A stretch of DNA of 64,000 bases from Mesaphorura yosii (GCA_009869945.1 WIXG01000101.1:62001-126000); one strand, 5' to 3'; counted from the stretch's first letter, positions 21,285-36,400 are shown. Notes: generated by a model from the letters alone, not told the origin. Numbers and translations: made by a program.

Positions 21285-21290
21285 AATAAA
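21285..21290 (+). terminator. Polyadenylation signal of the secreted six-cysteine gene
   Basis: AATAAA lies about 80 nt after the TAG stop at 21202-21204. Confidence 0.65.
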
Positions 21291-21527
21291 AATTTTATAA
21301 TCATGCAATCATCGTTAATTCTTTTACTTCTTATACATTGATGGTGTGCTGATGATAGTCTACGAGAAGGCTTCATGATAAAGTCTGAGATGGATGGCTG
21401 GAGGGAGGCTACATGAGACTAAAAGTAAGAAAAGTCCCGTTGAATGTAGGCATTGATTGACTCTTCTTTTATTAAATGGATTTACAGAGCATTAGGAGAC
21501 CTATTTTTGCCAGTTGAAAAACTTACT

Positions 21528-22090
21528 TTAGGCTTTAATTTTACGACGATGAATGCTGGCAGCGTTCTCGATATGTTGCCCAGCTCGTGCTCTAATCGTC
21601 CTTAATCTGCGTTTTCCCGCTTTGTTCACATTTGCTGTTGCTTCAGAAGGGACATTGTTCCATATATTATTCAAAAATTTCCAACGTCCAGCGATGGGTT
21701 TTGCTCTGCGTCTTCGAAGCTGTTGTTTTAGGATGGCGAAGCCGAAAAAGTGCATCCGACTTGTGTCGGGTGACTTGACTGGTATCTCTGAGTTGTGGAT
21801 GATAGTTATTCCGAGTCCAGAATTCAGATCTGCAGCGTAGTCGGCTGCCTTCTTTGACGTGTGCGATGATGCTGCGTCATGATGGACAAACACCTTCAAG
21901 GCTTTGGTACCGTAAATGTTTGGAATGTGAGTTTCGCAAATTGGTTTTTAACATATCCTCGATGTAGTAGTCCGAATTTATTTTAACGTTTCCGGAGAGT
22001 TTAATACGTGGAATCGTGCCACGGCCACAAAATGCGCCGACCACCATAATTTTTTCACCCGACTTTTCAGGGCCCTCAAATTTCGACCGG
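21528..22090 (-). pseudogene. Decayed Tc1/mariner-type transposase fragment
   Basis: Read on the minus strand, about 22083-21953 encodes a transposase-like block (EKIMVVGAFCGRGTIP, KINSDYYIEDML). After a change of frame near 21940, 21899-21528 continues with VFVHHDAASSHTSKKA, which holds the second catalytic Asp region, and then IPVKSPDTSRMHFFGFAILK and a C-terminal RRLRTIRARAGQHIE. The block order matches DDE/D transposases of the Tc1/mariner superfamily. In this subfamily the third acidic residue sits in an SPDTSPMDFF-like motif; here that Asp is His, so the enzyme could not be active even without the frameshift. The N-terminal DNA-binding half is absent or unrecognisable. No terminal inverted repeats were identified, so element borders are unknown. 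It is an old fossil copy. Confidence 0.8.
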
Positions 22091-25000
22091 GAGCACCCGC
22101 CGCCTGGGAGTCCATTCGCATGTCATAGGCGTACTGCTGCGAGGATTGACCATCATCTTCATGTCCTTTTCCAACTGCCCGTGGTGGCGGAGTCCAAGCT
22201 AGAGATAGAATCCCACTGAAAGCCCAGCAGCAGTCAGAATCATGACCACGAGTACTTTGACCCAGGCAATTACGATGAGAGTATCACCATGAATTACTGC
22301 ACTGCAATCATTTGAAGCGTAAGACGCGATTCAGGATGAAGAAACGAGAAAGCAAAAGTTCTTCATTCAGCAGTTCAGCTTCGTTTTTAAGTTAATTGCA
22401 ATTACACACTAGTGACCCACAGACTGAAACGCTTGTCGACGCGGCGTTATGAAGAGGTCATTGTGCTTTGGCGTCGGTCGAGTGCCGACGAGCCGTGGCG
22501 GCGCTACGCCACGCGCACGCGAGTTAATTAATGAGCAGCAGCCGCATCGGCAGTGGCGGTTGTTGGCAGGTTAATCAGCTATCAATCTTTTCATCTCGAA
22601 TTCTTCTCGACACGTAACTCCGCGTGCAGTAATGAGAAATCATCTCGCAGATTATTACGAAAGCATAAACAACGCATGCCAGTCGCGAGTTCATTGTTTT
22701 ATTTATTTGAACTTTTGTTTTTATTTTTGGTTTTGCTTGAAAACGTCCCAGAAAATGAAATTCACAATTTACGAGCTCGCGATTCGCAATTCGCTCGTGT
22801 TGATGCTGCCGCTGCCGTTGAGGTGAACGTTCTTTTCACAGAAGAGTTCACAATGTTCGAGCGATCCACGGCAGAACAACCACAATGGGATTTTCATCAA
22901 ATACGCAAGACACAAACAAGAACAATCGTAATTTATTATAACATCATTATCATTCATTTATTACGACCATTACGCACTAAATTTTCTAAATTTTCGTGCT
23001 TTACGCTGTGGTCTCTTCGCTCGGTACGTCGAATTTGGTCGAATAACGAGGAACCCAAAGACCCAAACAACAGGCGAGTATGTGTTTGTGGTCTCATGTG
23101 AAATCTTTTGTTTTAGCCATTATTTGGAGTAATTGCGGAATCAAATGCTAACCACATGCGAGTAGAAGAACTTTACAAACTTTACTTTAAATATCCTGAA
23201 AAAATGCGTGTCAGCGTGTCGAGATTTCGCGTGTTCGCGAATTCGCGTCTTGGCTCAATTACAATTTCGTACGCTGCATCCGCGAGCGAACTCTCTGCTG
23301 CTGAGTCAATTCGTAGCTTATCAAGACAAGCAGCAGTGCGTTACGATTACGAGTCAGTTTGTGCATCAAATTCGAATTCAGCAGTGGTCTGGCCTGCATC
23401 TCTCAACTCGACTCGGCTCGACTCGAGTAAATTCAAAGAACAATTGTAAATTGTAATTGTAAGCATGCACCAGGCTTAATTATTAGTCAACCGACAATAA
23501 ACTTCATTCTTCTTTGTTTTGGGTCATTTTACTGTGTCCGCGGTTTCATGCGAATGAAATTGACACGTAGACAACTGCGTGTGCATGACGAAAAGGAAAA
23601 ATAGCGGAGTTGAAAGGGAAAAGTCAGCAGAAACAAAGGCAAATTCACCTGCGAAATATTACCAAATTAAGATTTTCTTTATTTACTTTCTCGATGTGTT
23701 TGATGCTGCTGGTTCAATTGGCAAATTGAGACGTAAACTGGGAAGTGTAATTGCACGTGGGCAATTGCAAGTGCAATCGCCAAACTGTGTCAGCAATCCG
23801 CGAATTGCGAGCCGTTAATTGTCTTATCGGAGAAAGAAATCGTAATCTTTACAAGATTCTCAAGAGCTTAACCTTTGATGACACTTGCCATGGCATGTCA
23901 TGATTTGGAGCAATCATCTGCACTGCTTTCGTGGATTGACTGAGAGCAATCAGCCTACCTGTCTGAGTTTTTGCCTGAATTTAAGTGAAACGTTACGGAA
24001 GTGGCCGATCGAGAAAAGATGCGAAATGCGAAAAGAGGTTCGGGCAAAGGTTAAAAGTCTTAGGATCGGCATGCACTCTCTTGCAAATTGCCATACAATA
24101 TTAACTTTTTTCAAGAAGCCGCTCGTAGTGTCGCTCAACTGGCTGATGGCGTTGGCTCTGGCTTGATGATGATCAGAATTAAAGCGGTCGTCGGTCATCA
24201 AGGAAGAGCGTTCTGGTAACTTCTTGCGAAAAGGTCATAATGGCCACGTACTTTGGCCGCATGAAAGATTTCTTCAGTAATCGCTGCAAGAAATGGGAGG
24301 CAATTGACGCGGTCATCAGTTGAGGAAATTCATAGCATGAATGTTGGAGTTTCGCAGTTTCGGCCTGGCGAAGAGGTGTTAAATGTTTTCTAAAACGCGC
24401 TTCTTTGAACTGAGCTGAACTCATCGGAAATTTGTATTCCGAGTCGCACTTCACAAGTACGCATAAACGCAGAATTTGAATGTATAAAAAGTGAAATTAA
24501 GTCTGTTAATGTGGATTCCCTGAAAATGATGATTCCTTCAGGGGCAGATTCTTGGTCGTCGTTTGTTCATTTACTTTACACACTAATTTTTATAGTTATT
24601 GTCGGTAATGATACTAATAAAAATAAATGACCGCACAAGAAATAAATGCGGGCAAAAACTCGCAGGGAGAATGGAAATTTATTAGAGCTCCTGCTCATAA
24701 GTTGTAATCGTCATGCGAAAGGACACGTCGCGTCGGCGGCTCATGGCTCTGGGCACCCGTGGCCTGAGCTTTTATGATGTCAATTTTGTACAAACTCATT
24801 TTAAGGACTTCCACGTTTGCTGTAAAAAAAAAAGTGCACGCAAACCTAAGAACATAAACATGCACGCTGACGCATGCATGGCACGGCGATTTTACTTCAT
24901 ATAAACACCAAAAATCAAGATAGTTCAGTCATGTTTTCCTTGTAAACTGAAAAATTTGGTATTGTTCATCTTTTTATTGCCGCTAAAACTCTTGGCGAAA

Positions 25001-28000
25001 TTTTTAATAGGCTTAAGACACTTGTTAGTTATAAAAATGGGTCTTGAGCTCGTAAGCAAGGCTTTTAACCATCCTCGGCTTCGGCTTATGGAAAATGAAC
25101 CGCAAACGTGGAACGTTTCTGGCATGTGATTTCTATCAGTTTGTACGTAATAAATTGTTTCACATTTGGTCTGGTTAAAGCAAAACTTTCCTTCATGCAG
25201 TCCGACGCTGATGCACAGAATTACGAGGCGCTAACTCAAAAGTCGTGCGCTTCATTAAAACTTAATTTTCCGTGCATCATTTCGATAAAAATCCATTTTT
25301 CTTTGCCCAATTTAAGTTTCCTCGCCCAAGATTTCAAAAGACGATGTAAATTCTCTTTTGGGGGTACGCATTCGTGAGATTTGAGGGCGAGAAGTTCACT
25401 GTTCAGTAGAATTAGACATTTCGTCTTAATTTGTTTGTGATTCAATTAATTATGATGGCTCTGCAATTCTAAAGTGCAATAAATCATTCTCAGATTCAGA
25501 CTCTGCTCTTGTGAATTTGATTGATTGCTCAGTACAAAAGTAGGCGCAGATGTTTTGCGTGAGAAAGTTGCCCTTTTGTCTCAGTAAGCGAATAACCTTT
25601 GATCCTTTGACTAAGAAAACATCATTGCATTGCATTTCGCCCAACTGCTTGACTCTGTATTTGTGTCCGGTTCCAAGCGGACACGGATTACGATTGCGGA
25701 CCCGGATAACCAGCAAGCAAAAAAGAATCTGCATCTTCTTCATCTAATTTAGATGAGAGCAATTCACGTCAGACGTCATGACCGCGTCCGTAAGAAGAAT
25801 TGTGATTGATTCGAAGCTGTTGATTTGCAAATGTACGACCTCTGCTGCTGCTGCTTCTGGTTATGCAAATAACACATCAATCAAAAGTAGTTCGGGGACT
25901 TCTGACTTGGCTTGGCTCGGCTCTGAGTTATCTTCTAATTATGATTGCGCATATGATAACGACATCCATTTTTGAAAACTGAAGACGCAGTAAGGCGAAT
26001 TCGAATGTTGTACCACCGTACGTGATAACTTTTGTGTGGAGGGCCACGCAAGGATGAAATAACCTCCTCCATTCAAGCCAATCTCACCTGCAATAAAGAA
26101 TAAAGACGATTTGCGTTCTGCAATTTGCAAATTGAAATTCCAGTATTACAACTGCCTTACAAGTTTTTCTCGCTGCGAACTGCGATCCAATTGTGATTTT
26201 TTGTCCACATATTTCGTGTTCGTCTCCCATGAGCTGATGCGAGGCAGGAATTTCGAGTGAGGAATGTTCCAAACTGTGTAAGTGGAAGATCTACACCGAA
26301 GCTGTCAATCAAACGAATAAAAAATGAGGAGAATCATTTTTCTCACGATGCAGTAAGCAGCAAGAAAAAAGCACAGCAAACAGCGTATACCGAATTGTAC
26401 GTGATCCAATTCATCGGACTACCCTCTGAATTTTACTTTTACTTTTACGAGCTGCCGTTTGTTCCGCACGGATTTTCACATCCCAGAAGTCATGTCGCCT
26501 TGTAATTTACGTCCGTGTACGAGAAAATGATGCCACTAGCAATGCAGAATGCGTAAAGGCACTGGTGGCACTTTACGCAATTGCAATGCAGCAATATGAA
26601 GTGTGAGTCCGGACGATAAGTTTATAATTATTATTGTCTTTCATAATATGCGACAAGGCTAAAATGCTGCTAAAACAGAGCTGAGATTGCGATTGCGAGT
26701 GAGACGATGCCAGCAATAGCAATCTTTTCCATCTGCGACGCTGCGCTGACACTTTTGTCATGTCTTTAACCCAGTTTTCGACATTATGCAAAATTGGACA
26801 GAGCATTCCATACTAAAAGTCGTTATTCACGAATTCTGCGACGTGAATCAAGTGGGTAGAGCGCGTTCTTACTTGCATTGCATTGTGGAAGCCAGGCCAT
26901 TACACTGCACTGCAAATTAAAAAAGGCACTCACCCGCGTATTGTTGTTAAAGCCATTTATCTTTATTCTCGAAAGTGCGTGCTCGAGTCAAAGGAGTCCC
27001 TTACTTCTGGGCAAGTTTCTGTTTCTGTTTATTATTATAATTCGGCTCATTTTGATCTTTGCCATAATAAAACCTCTGTTCTGTTTTATTATCGTAATGT
27101 TGTGTAATCTCGTGACTCTCGAGTCAAACTCTCACTTTTGTTTCGCCCCTTCTACATACCAACTTTAACTTTACTGTAAGGTTAAAATAATTCGCGTCAG
27201 GGAATTGCCGAGATTTGAGCTAGAATTTTGGCAGTTTTGAGTCATTTTGTAAGATTAATTCTTTGAGGCATACTTCATTTGACAGTTTAACTCGCGCATA
27301 CGAAACATGCGACTTGTGCGTTAATTACGCGATTACGCTCCGCTGCTACTGAAGAAGATTCTTTAGCCGCTGAGGACGCTGACTATGACCAGCGAAGGAG
27401 TTGAATGAAGGGCGTGGACATGAAGTCAAGAGAAGGGATGGGAGATGGTTCATCATCGTTGGACACACAAAAAGGAGAAACGGCGCAGCATTCAAGCCTA
27501 TGTAAAGAGTGAAAGGGATCACTCATTAACATACATAAATACGTACACAAGCGCTGCGCTGCGTCGTGACCGAGCCTCCAATGCGACTGGCGACTGCTGC
27601 GCTGCCTTATGAGTTATGAGAAGTCACATTGCGCATGTGTTGGCTAATCCAATGAGCGATCATCATTCGAAATAATCATAATCCTGACCTGTCTGTCAAT
27701 CACTCATTCATTAGCGAGTTTGCATGCGACGACCCAGCACAACACAAAATGGGCTGAAACAAAAGAAGCAGCCTCTTTGCAACGGCGACTGTCTTGACAT
27801 CCCGATAAGATAAAGACATCCTTCGACATATTGCCAAGCAATAAGCAATAGCAATCCAATTTTATTCGGCTTGGAATTAATTTGGACTTGGCTTGAAACA
27901 ACGCAATGCAACGGCAATCAATGTATTGCATTGCCTTGCTGAAATGAACCTGAAAAATTTAGTGCTGCGGCTCAATCTTGTTATCTTAATCTTGTTGTAA

Positions 28001-31000
28001 ATTGTACCGGTTCAGGTCACTTAATCCGGAATAAAATTTAATAAGATCTCGAAATGTATTAATTCATGCATGGCAGCTACAGCGGCCTTGGCCGACGTGC
28101 CACAAAGAGTCATGCGTCAACGAAATAAGGCTGAAACAAGTTTCTTCGTCGACCGATGCGGTGTGAAAGAAGTAAAGTTTATTGGCAAACGGCAAATTCC
28201 CGTCCCGTCCCAAATCGTAATTAGCCGGCTGATACTTTACTGTTAATGAGAGCACATTTGATTTGAGTCTGCACGAAATGGAAGAGCAGCGATTCAAAAC
28301 TTCAAAATGCAGCTTAAGGCGCCAAAAAACGTTTGACTGATGACGAAATTAATTATTCCTGCCAGGGCAGGCCGTATCGCATCGTTTCTTCAGCGCCGTT
28401 CGGTTCAGTACGCAAATACGCGTCAAGAGTGATCCTACATGCCATGCCCGCATTGTGCTTGTGCTTGGTAATCACTAATCATGAAGTATTGAGATAATGG
28501 GTCCAATTAGTCTGGTAATCAAAACTGTATTCAATTCTTGCATCATACGAGACCAAGACCGCAGATCGGCCAAGACGGTGAGACGAGTAATTAAATGTGC
28601 CATAATATTCATTGCAAAATATGGCGTTGCGTTGCCGTGTTTGACGCGATCCACATCTGCCCGTCCCCGTCGCCCGTCCCAGTCGGGGGTAAATGAGTGG
28701 CTTCTATTCTTCAGAGCTGTTCCTTGTTTTAGTCGAGGATCGAGGTCCTTGAAGTAAAGTAAAGTAAAATAAAGCGTAAAGGTCTCCCTTTTGCTCCTCG
28801 CCAATTCGCCATTATGTAAGCGAGTATTTGGTGCATGACGACTCGACGGCGCGGCCCAATCATTCAGAACGCTGCACTGCTTCTATTTTTACTTGAGTGC
28901 TGATTATGCAATTGAAATTGCAGCCAAGAGCCAAGCGGGCCACGTCTTCTCACCAAGCCAAGCCAAAGCTAAAGCGACAGAAAATCGTAGCGGCTCTCAA
29001 ATCTCAAGGCAATGCGCACTGGGCTGATCTTATCTTCCCTACAATCATATCGCTCTGAATTCTTCACTCATGACGGACGGACGGAGAGACGGGCCGACGC
29101 GCCGACGGGAGTTTGCCGTCCACGATTGAGCAATCCTGAAACTGAGTCTGAAAGTAAGAGTGGAATCATGATTTTCGTGTTCGTGTTCATGTGCACATGA
29201 CCATATATTTTGACTCCACGCCACGCGCAACCCGTGCCATATCATTAGAATCTCTGCTTTGTTTTACGTTTTAGTTTTAAGAGATCAGCGAATGTGTAAC
29301 GAAAATAATGTGTAATAACAGACACAGGCACAAAACAAACGCAGGTTCTGAACTTGTTACTCTTTTGTACTTGCTTTTGCGCTTGCTGATAACGATATTT
29401 ATAACATCTAAAATGAGAGTGGGACAATGGAGTCGTGAAATAAGTCAAGTCGCGTGCCTGCCGCGTCGAACAATGCCAGCAGGAATCATGCAGATGAAAG
29501 AAATGCGAGGAATAAAACAAAATTCATGCAAAAAGCGAAAAGCAAGAGCAAAGCCAAAAGACCACAAGCGTCGTTGCTGAAATCAAGACGAGAATTATTT
29601 TATTGTTGAGAAACAATCACCAATAATCGTGGCGTGGCGTGGTGCTACTCGTCGTACACAAAAATAGCACGGCCGGCTAGTCACCGCCGTGCTGAGCATG
29701 AGATTAAGTTCACCGTTCAATTCATAGGCAGGCAGGATTTTCTCACGAAGACCACAAGCAATGAAGATACGATCCAATTACCAGCGGGCAATATGTGCAT
29801 TCGCATTTGCTTGCATAAATTTGAGGCTAATTCTCTATTTTGATATTTTAATGTACGAAATGACGTAACAAACAAACAGCACTGCAGAATTTCAAGAATA
29901 CGAGTTAATTATATGGGCAGCTTGTTAATAAAGTAGTAAGCAATCATTTCATTGTGCAGTCCTGATCTTTTGCTGCTCAATTACGTCAGGAATTAATGAC
30001 AGCCTCCGACTCCAAATATTTGGAATTCGTGGCCTGCTCTTGTTAATGGCTGGCCTGATTGGTTTGAAGGTTATGAAACATCGAACGCCCAATCCAGAGC
30101 AATCAAAAATCAGAGTGGACGTGAACGGACGGGGAATTTGGCAGGTACGTAATTGCAGTGTGGAATTACAATGTAAACATTGTGATTCAGACTGAATAGT
30201 CAGGCCAGGAAAGTCTTCGCTTGTTCGCAGGTTCGGACGAGATTTTGCTCTCATCTCGAATTGATCCACATATTTGATACAAGATTCATGATACTCACGA
30301 TACGGACAAGTTTGAGTACCCGAATACGAACGTTACTTAACAATGAGACTGTGTTTCCTTTGAGAGTGCATTGTTATTAAGTAGTAATGGACTTGCTCCT
30401 TGCTACCTGCTGCCTGCCTGCTACTCTCTTTCTTCTGTCTTCGTCATCGTCTCGCAACCACGTTAAGTGTGTTTGTCTTGTACGCTGATCGCTGCTGATG
30501 TGATGTATTATTATGCGAGTGCACTTTTGGTACTTGTAAGTTGATCTCCATTTCTCCACCGCAGCATCTCTTCACAGCTTCGCTATTCGCTCTTAAGTCG
30601 TCGTCGGGGCAAACGCGAACGCAGCTCTCCTTTTGTACATTTTGTAGCATAATCCCTCGTCCTCGTATCATTTTTTACCTGCGCCGTACCTCATTATTAT
30701 TTATTACTACGATTCCGTCCAAGCTGCAAGCTAGTCTTCGTCCCTTTTCACCTTTCCTTTTTGTTTTGAGGGAAAAATTAAGATTTTTGCTCCAAATTGT
30801 TATTGCATTGCCGATTGCCATTTTAACATGTAACGTCGTACGTGATTGTCTTCTTTCTTTCCTCTCGTAGACTAAGAATCGCTTTTCGCTTACCGCGTGT
30901 ACCTGTCGAGAAATTAACGCAGCCAGATCACATCCTCGCGTAATTCACAGCGCTATAATTTCTGCCCATAAAACCCCACAATTAAGTAAACGTTCGTCTT

Positions 31001-32639
31001 AACTTTAACTTTGACTTTTAACTCTGAGCATTAGTCATTCTGCTCGTGTCCACCGTGCCCCACGCGCAGCTCAGCCACACGATCCTTCTCGATCCTGTCT
31101 CGTCCCTTCCTTCCTCTACTGCGACTGCGGCTCAGATTAGCATAATCCCTCGAGATTACACTTTACAACTTCTTGCGTACCCTTTCATTTTCCTGCATAA
31201 CATCGTAATTGTTATTGCCACCGTGCAGTGCTGTGCTGTGATCACTCTTCTACGTGGAAACGACTTGGAATTTCTTATACTTTTCCACTCTCAGCCGAGT
31301 CATGTAACTTAATTATTACATCAACTTGTCAAATTATTTTTTATTAGTCTTCTTACTTCTTGACTCGTCTTGTATTTATGTCGTGCTAACCCCAGTCAGA
31401 AACTTTTGTTGTCTTTCGAGTTTGGGAGAGAACTTGTGACAAGCTTACAGGCGAGTGTTTCAAATAATCGGTGTTTATTCGGTTGCTGAACTGAAACTGT
31501 GATTGGAAAATGAAAAAACTCTGAAGGGACTTAAAAAACTGAAATTCTTGAATTCTTCTGTGCAGCGCTTGAACAAAGTGATTTGAAGTGTATTTTCAGA
31601 ATTTTAACCTCTTAACTCTTTTCTATCAAAGTGAATATATTTTGGAACCGAAGTGCCTTACAAAGAACAGAAATTCCTGCCCACTTACATAAATAAGCAG
31701 TCGTTCAATCAGACAATCGAAAGACAAGACGGAATAACAAACGAAAGTGTGCTACGCGTCTGTGATTCATTGAATGCAGGGTCCAACACTAAAGTGACAA
31801 TAATTAAGGCCAGCGCGACGAAGAAAGATACTAGACAAATCAGTGCGGGTGATTTATGGTGGACGGGATTAATTTCACGCCACATTTCGTCTTACGCGTC
31901 CCGCACTCATTAAGTGTTCGAGATGAGACAAGAAAGCGAACAGCACTCGACTAATTTGAGTTTTTCTTAAAAGGAATTGACCATAAGTGCATTTGTGAGA
32001 GGAGAAACAAGAAAGCGACGGACGAGCGACGAGCATCACGCCGCGCCCCTTCTTTTGAGTCTTCTTAATGAACGTTGCGCCGAGATCGTCTTCCACATCG
32101 TAAAATTAATTTCACATTATATAAAAAGGTAAGAACATATTTCCTGGCAGCAATAATGTCTTCTTTCCTTGTGGGAAAGAGTGAAAGACTTGTTTCAGCC
32201 TGTAGACTGCAAACTGTAAATATTAAGTAAATTGCAAGATTTGGAACTTTTACTCTCAAAAGATGCGACGCGGCAAAAGAAAACTCCTCTTTGAATTGAA
32301 AATAGTAATTTAATGTAATCACATGTTATGAAGTGTTGAGTTTATTAGCTGTCGTAATTCCTTTGATGAAACGTGAAACTCATTCATTCATCCTGAACAT
32401 CTTTCGCATCAACATCTTTTGCTGCACATCAGCATCATTCCATGATTTTAATGACCAACTCGACGAGAATGGAAGAAGGATGAAATCGGCATCGTAATTT
32501 TAATAACAATTGGTCGCATTTGAGCATTCGTGGCGCAGATTTGGGCTTTTGGTCATTTTCGTCGCAGTTTCCTCCTCGATAAATAGTTTTCTGTTAATGG
32601 GATGATGATCTAGCAGAATATTAAGAATTCGTATCTTTT

Positions 32640-32755
32640 TCCATCTCCTTTGCAATGCATCTGCATTGCAGCAGCTCAGCTGAGCCCAGCGGAGTCAATT
32701 ACAATTCCGCGATAGAGACTGCGATTACAGATTGCAATTGCAATTGTGAGATTAA
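32640..32755. repeat. Cryptically simple TGCA/ATTGC-rich segment
   Basis: The segment contains runs such as TGCAATGCATCTGCATTGCAG, AGCTCAGCTGAGC and, at 32731-32748, ATTGCAATTGCAATTGTG. These short words repeat and invert within about 100 bp without forming a true tandem array. It is an example of the composition seen throughout the non-coding domains. Function unknown. Confidence 0.5.
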
Positions 32756-33437
32756 TGCAGATTAGTATTATGGTCTCATTGTTACCAAATACGTATCCAA
32801 ATCTTAATCGTCCACAACGCACGACGCACGAAAGAAGAAGCGTCAGCGTCCGAAGCTTTGGTTTCCGAGCTTTGGATGGATGATAAAAGAAAGAAAAGAC
32901 GATGATAATGATGACTTAAGGCGAAGCACGCAGAGTCCACGCATGCGAGATCACGTAAGGAGAGAGAAAGTGACCACAAAATCTTCCAATTTCAAATTCA
33001 TTCCATTGCCCATCGCAATCGCTCTCCTCTGCTTTCGTGTTTGTGTTCTGGTCTTCATCTAGATCATCATTAGCAATAAATCAGGAGCATCGCATCGCGT
33101 GAAATGAAGAGCGAGGCTATCGCAGCCGCGAGACGCTGAATGATAACAAACCAGAAGCAGAAGCAGCCACTTTTAATGCTGCACTTTGTACGCGTACGCG
33201 GTCGCGATGATGAGCTTTTGTTTCCTCGTCCACTTTGGCGGTGTGTTCGCGTATCGCGTTTGGCGTTTGGTTCGATGATCTAGATTACATCTACGAACAC
33301 AAATAAAGATTTTACAATGCGTAAAACGATTTCGTTGTTTGCAAAACTGTGGCGATGTCTGCCCGTATGCAAAGAAAGCGAAAGAGTCAATCTTCGCCTT
33401 AATGAGCCATCAGATCATTGGACTGGTCGTTCAAAAA

Positions 33438-33457
33438 GCAAGGCAAGGCAAGGCAAT
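33438..33457. repeat. Short GCAAG tandem repeat
   Basis: Four consecutive GCAAG-type units (gcaaggcaaggcaaggcaat) form a microsatellite-like run inside the coding-free domain. Confidence 0.6.
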
Positions 33458-36400
33458 GGGCAATTCTTCTTTCGATAATGGCTCATAAATACTAAACGCC
33501 AAATACTGAATGCTATTAGCAATCGCTGTTATGCACGTTATTCAATCATTTTTAATTTCGCATCGCATTTGGCGTACTGGCATTTTTCACTTGAAAGGAA
33601 TCGATTCTGCTGCTCTTCTTAACGGGCCGGCCGAGATTGCTGCGTTTGATAAGAGCAGGAGTCAAGACAAGGTTACGAGGCTGAAATGAAGAGTGAGCAT
33701 GCGAAATCGGTTGATACACTTAAAATTCGTTCGACGCGCGAGAGATGCTCGGCTCAAGTAGCTAGCCAAGCCAAGCCCGCAGCAGCGCAGGCAAGATGAT
33801 GCTGATGATCTGTGTAATCCCGTAATGTAAATTGTAATGTAATGCGATGATCAGCGCAGTCGTCGTATCGACTCGTCATAAGAGACACACCCGATCATCA
33901 TCCCCTCTCTTGATCTAGTTTCTGTCTCGCAAAACCACCACGCCCTGCCGATTGCGATGCAATAATGCGACTACGAGAATGCGTCTGTGAACTGTGAATC
34001 TTGTTTCGCCAGAAGAAGAAGCCTGTCTTCTGCTTCTGCTCCGTCGCTTGCCACGGCTGTCAGACTGCTCCATTTCGAATTGCGTTGCTCCTGCGCAAAC
34101 TCATTCAATTATCATCATCATTCAATCTCAAACTATGTTGTAATACAATAACAATCACATTAATTGTAATGGGTTTAATAAAATGCATTCTTTGTGTGAG
34201 TATTCGAACGGAGCTGATATTTGTAGCTTTCTCATTAACGTGCTCGGTCGCTGCGCTAACGAAAATTGTTTGAGAAAAGGACAAAGAAAGGATTCAGATT
34301 CATTGTTTCTTAATAAAGTTGGTTGGCGACGAGCACGACGATAAATAATAAAATCTCATTCGGACGACAGTAAACAACTTTTCATACTTTCTTTACCTTT
34401 TCTCGAGTTGTTCTTCATTCTGCGTGCTCGGAATGCACAAAAGATTATACAAATTGTATCCAAACCAGTCATGGCTTGGCTTTAATGCGTGTGATGCGAT
34501 GCAGTGCGATTTGTATGGCGAAGAGCGTCCGTGTGAGATTCACACGTATAAATGCTGTTTTTATGGCTTGGCCATTTTAATTAAGCTCGGCTTGTAGGAG
34601 ATTACAAGTTAAGTAATGGAATCATGGATTGCCAATGCAATCGTAATCGCAATTGCTCTTTGGTCTTGGCCGTCTTGGTCCATTGTACGTACTCATTTTG
34701 CTGTGATCTTGCATTTGGCATTTGGGGCACCTTGAGACTAAACATTTTTCTATGTTATGCAATGCGACGAATGCCTGAAAAGATAAAGACATTTAATTCC
34801 ATTTTAATTACAAACGCCGCATTTTGCGATTTTGCCTGCGCTGAATAGACTTTATTACTCATCGCCGCCCTTCATTTTTAATCTCCAAGCTTTTAACGCG
34901 TCCTCGACCAAAGTTTAGTGCGGAATTATCCAATTGACGTGTCCATCTCTCCTTCAAGATATTGTGCAATCATAAAATTCAGCGTTCAGCCCTTTTCGGT
35001 CAGTCGGCACTTTGCGGCCGTAGTTAATAAAGACATAAGACATAAACTTTTAAGTGCTCGCTTTTACAGGCCGGGCATTCAAAAAGCAGTAAAGCAATCA
35101 TGGGCACGACAAGACAAATACCAAATACGCACACTTTGCTTTGGTTTGAGGGACGAATTTAAGTTATTGTGCCAATGTTATGAAATGGAATGGGATTTAG
35201 TTTGCAAAGTTGTTAACATTCCTCCGCCGCAATTAAGAAAATTCTGTCCATTTATCAGCACAATGCGTTCTTCTCAATTCTTCACTCAATTTAAATACTT
35301 TTACTCGATGATTGCATTTTTTGTATTAAAAGTGTTGCAGAATCTCTTTGCTGTGCTGTCATTGTCATTCATTCATTCATCCCAGCACAGCACTGCATTG
35401 ATACTTTTGATACGTACGCGATACAGACTCAAGTGGTCTAATTTTTTGCCTGCCTACCTGCGTGGCTGCATGCATAATTGATGCAACCCACTGTGAAATC
35501 CTTGCTGATAATGAAGAATGCAATTTGGATCGCTTCAAAGGACTCTGCGCTCAATTTACTCCATGCATTCCATGCACTCGATGGAGATGAATGCGAGATT
35601 AACTTTTTAATTCGAAATTCCAATCCAATCTTATTCGCCAACAATTGTGTTACGGCTACGATGTCGCGACGAAAGACGTCCACGGCTTATTAGCCGTTGT
35701 CAACAGCTCTTGTTTCTTTCGGGCAAAGCAATGATGAATGATCATTTATTTATAACGCGGTCAAAACGTACATCTACGCTTATTAGCCAAAGCCAAAGCC
35801 AAAGACGTCCCTGTCAAGTCAATAGACAAGATTCTCGTATCTCGAGCATTCCTGCACTGCACTTTTTTGGCTCTGTGATCCCATAATCACTAATCACTAA
35901 TCGCTTGTTCGTCCGGCTGATGAAGCTCCGAGCTCTTTATTTCCAATTTCATGCAATTGTCTCTTTAGCATTTCGCTTTGTGCTTGGAAAGGCATCAACG
36001 TCAAGTCAACGAGTTTTGATAGCAAAAATTGTACCAACGGCCAAAGGGTATCGAGTTTATTTGGTCATAATCATCGTTGTGACAGTTTTCTCGACGACTT
36101 GACGAAACGAAGATCCCTTAATGAGTAGGAAAGAAATTCCTGTTCCCATAAAAGGACAACGGGAAGACTCGACTGACTGACTGCGTCGAGATAATTTGGC
36201 TGATTGAAATACAGTCAAATTATCATGGCTCGAGAAACGGCAATGGCTTAATGGGCAACTAATCATCACTTCAAGAGTCAAGAGTCAAGTTTTATTGAGC
36301 GTGGGACGGATTTATTTTATTTTATAGGGTGGATGAGTTTACGATTTCAATTGCACACTTGTCCCTTTCGGCATCGATGTGTTTTTTGGGCCCAAGTGAC

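Noticed and set aside
26830-26885. tRNA-like D-arm sequence GTGGGTAGAGCGC
   Set aside because: No matching acceptor stem or GGTTCRANNCC T-arm within 60 nt on the same strand.
34918-35481. 187-codon open frame in the coding-free domain
   Set aside because: Composition is not protein-like, overlapping frames are open too, and there are no splice or polyadenylation signals tied to it.
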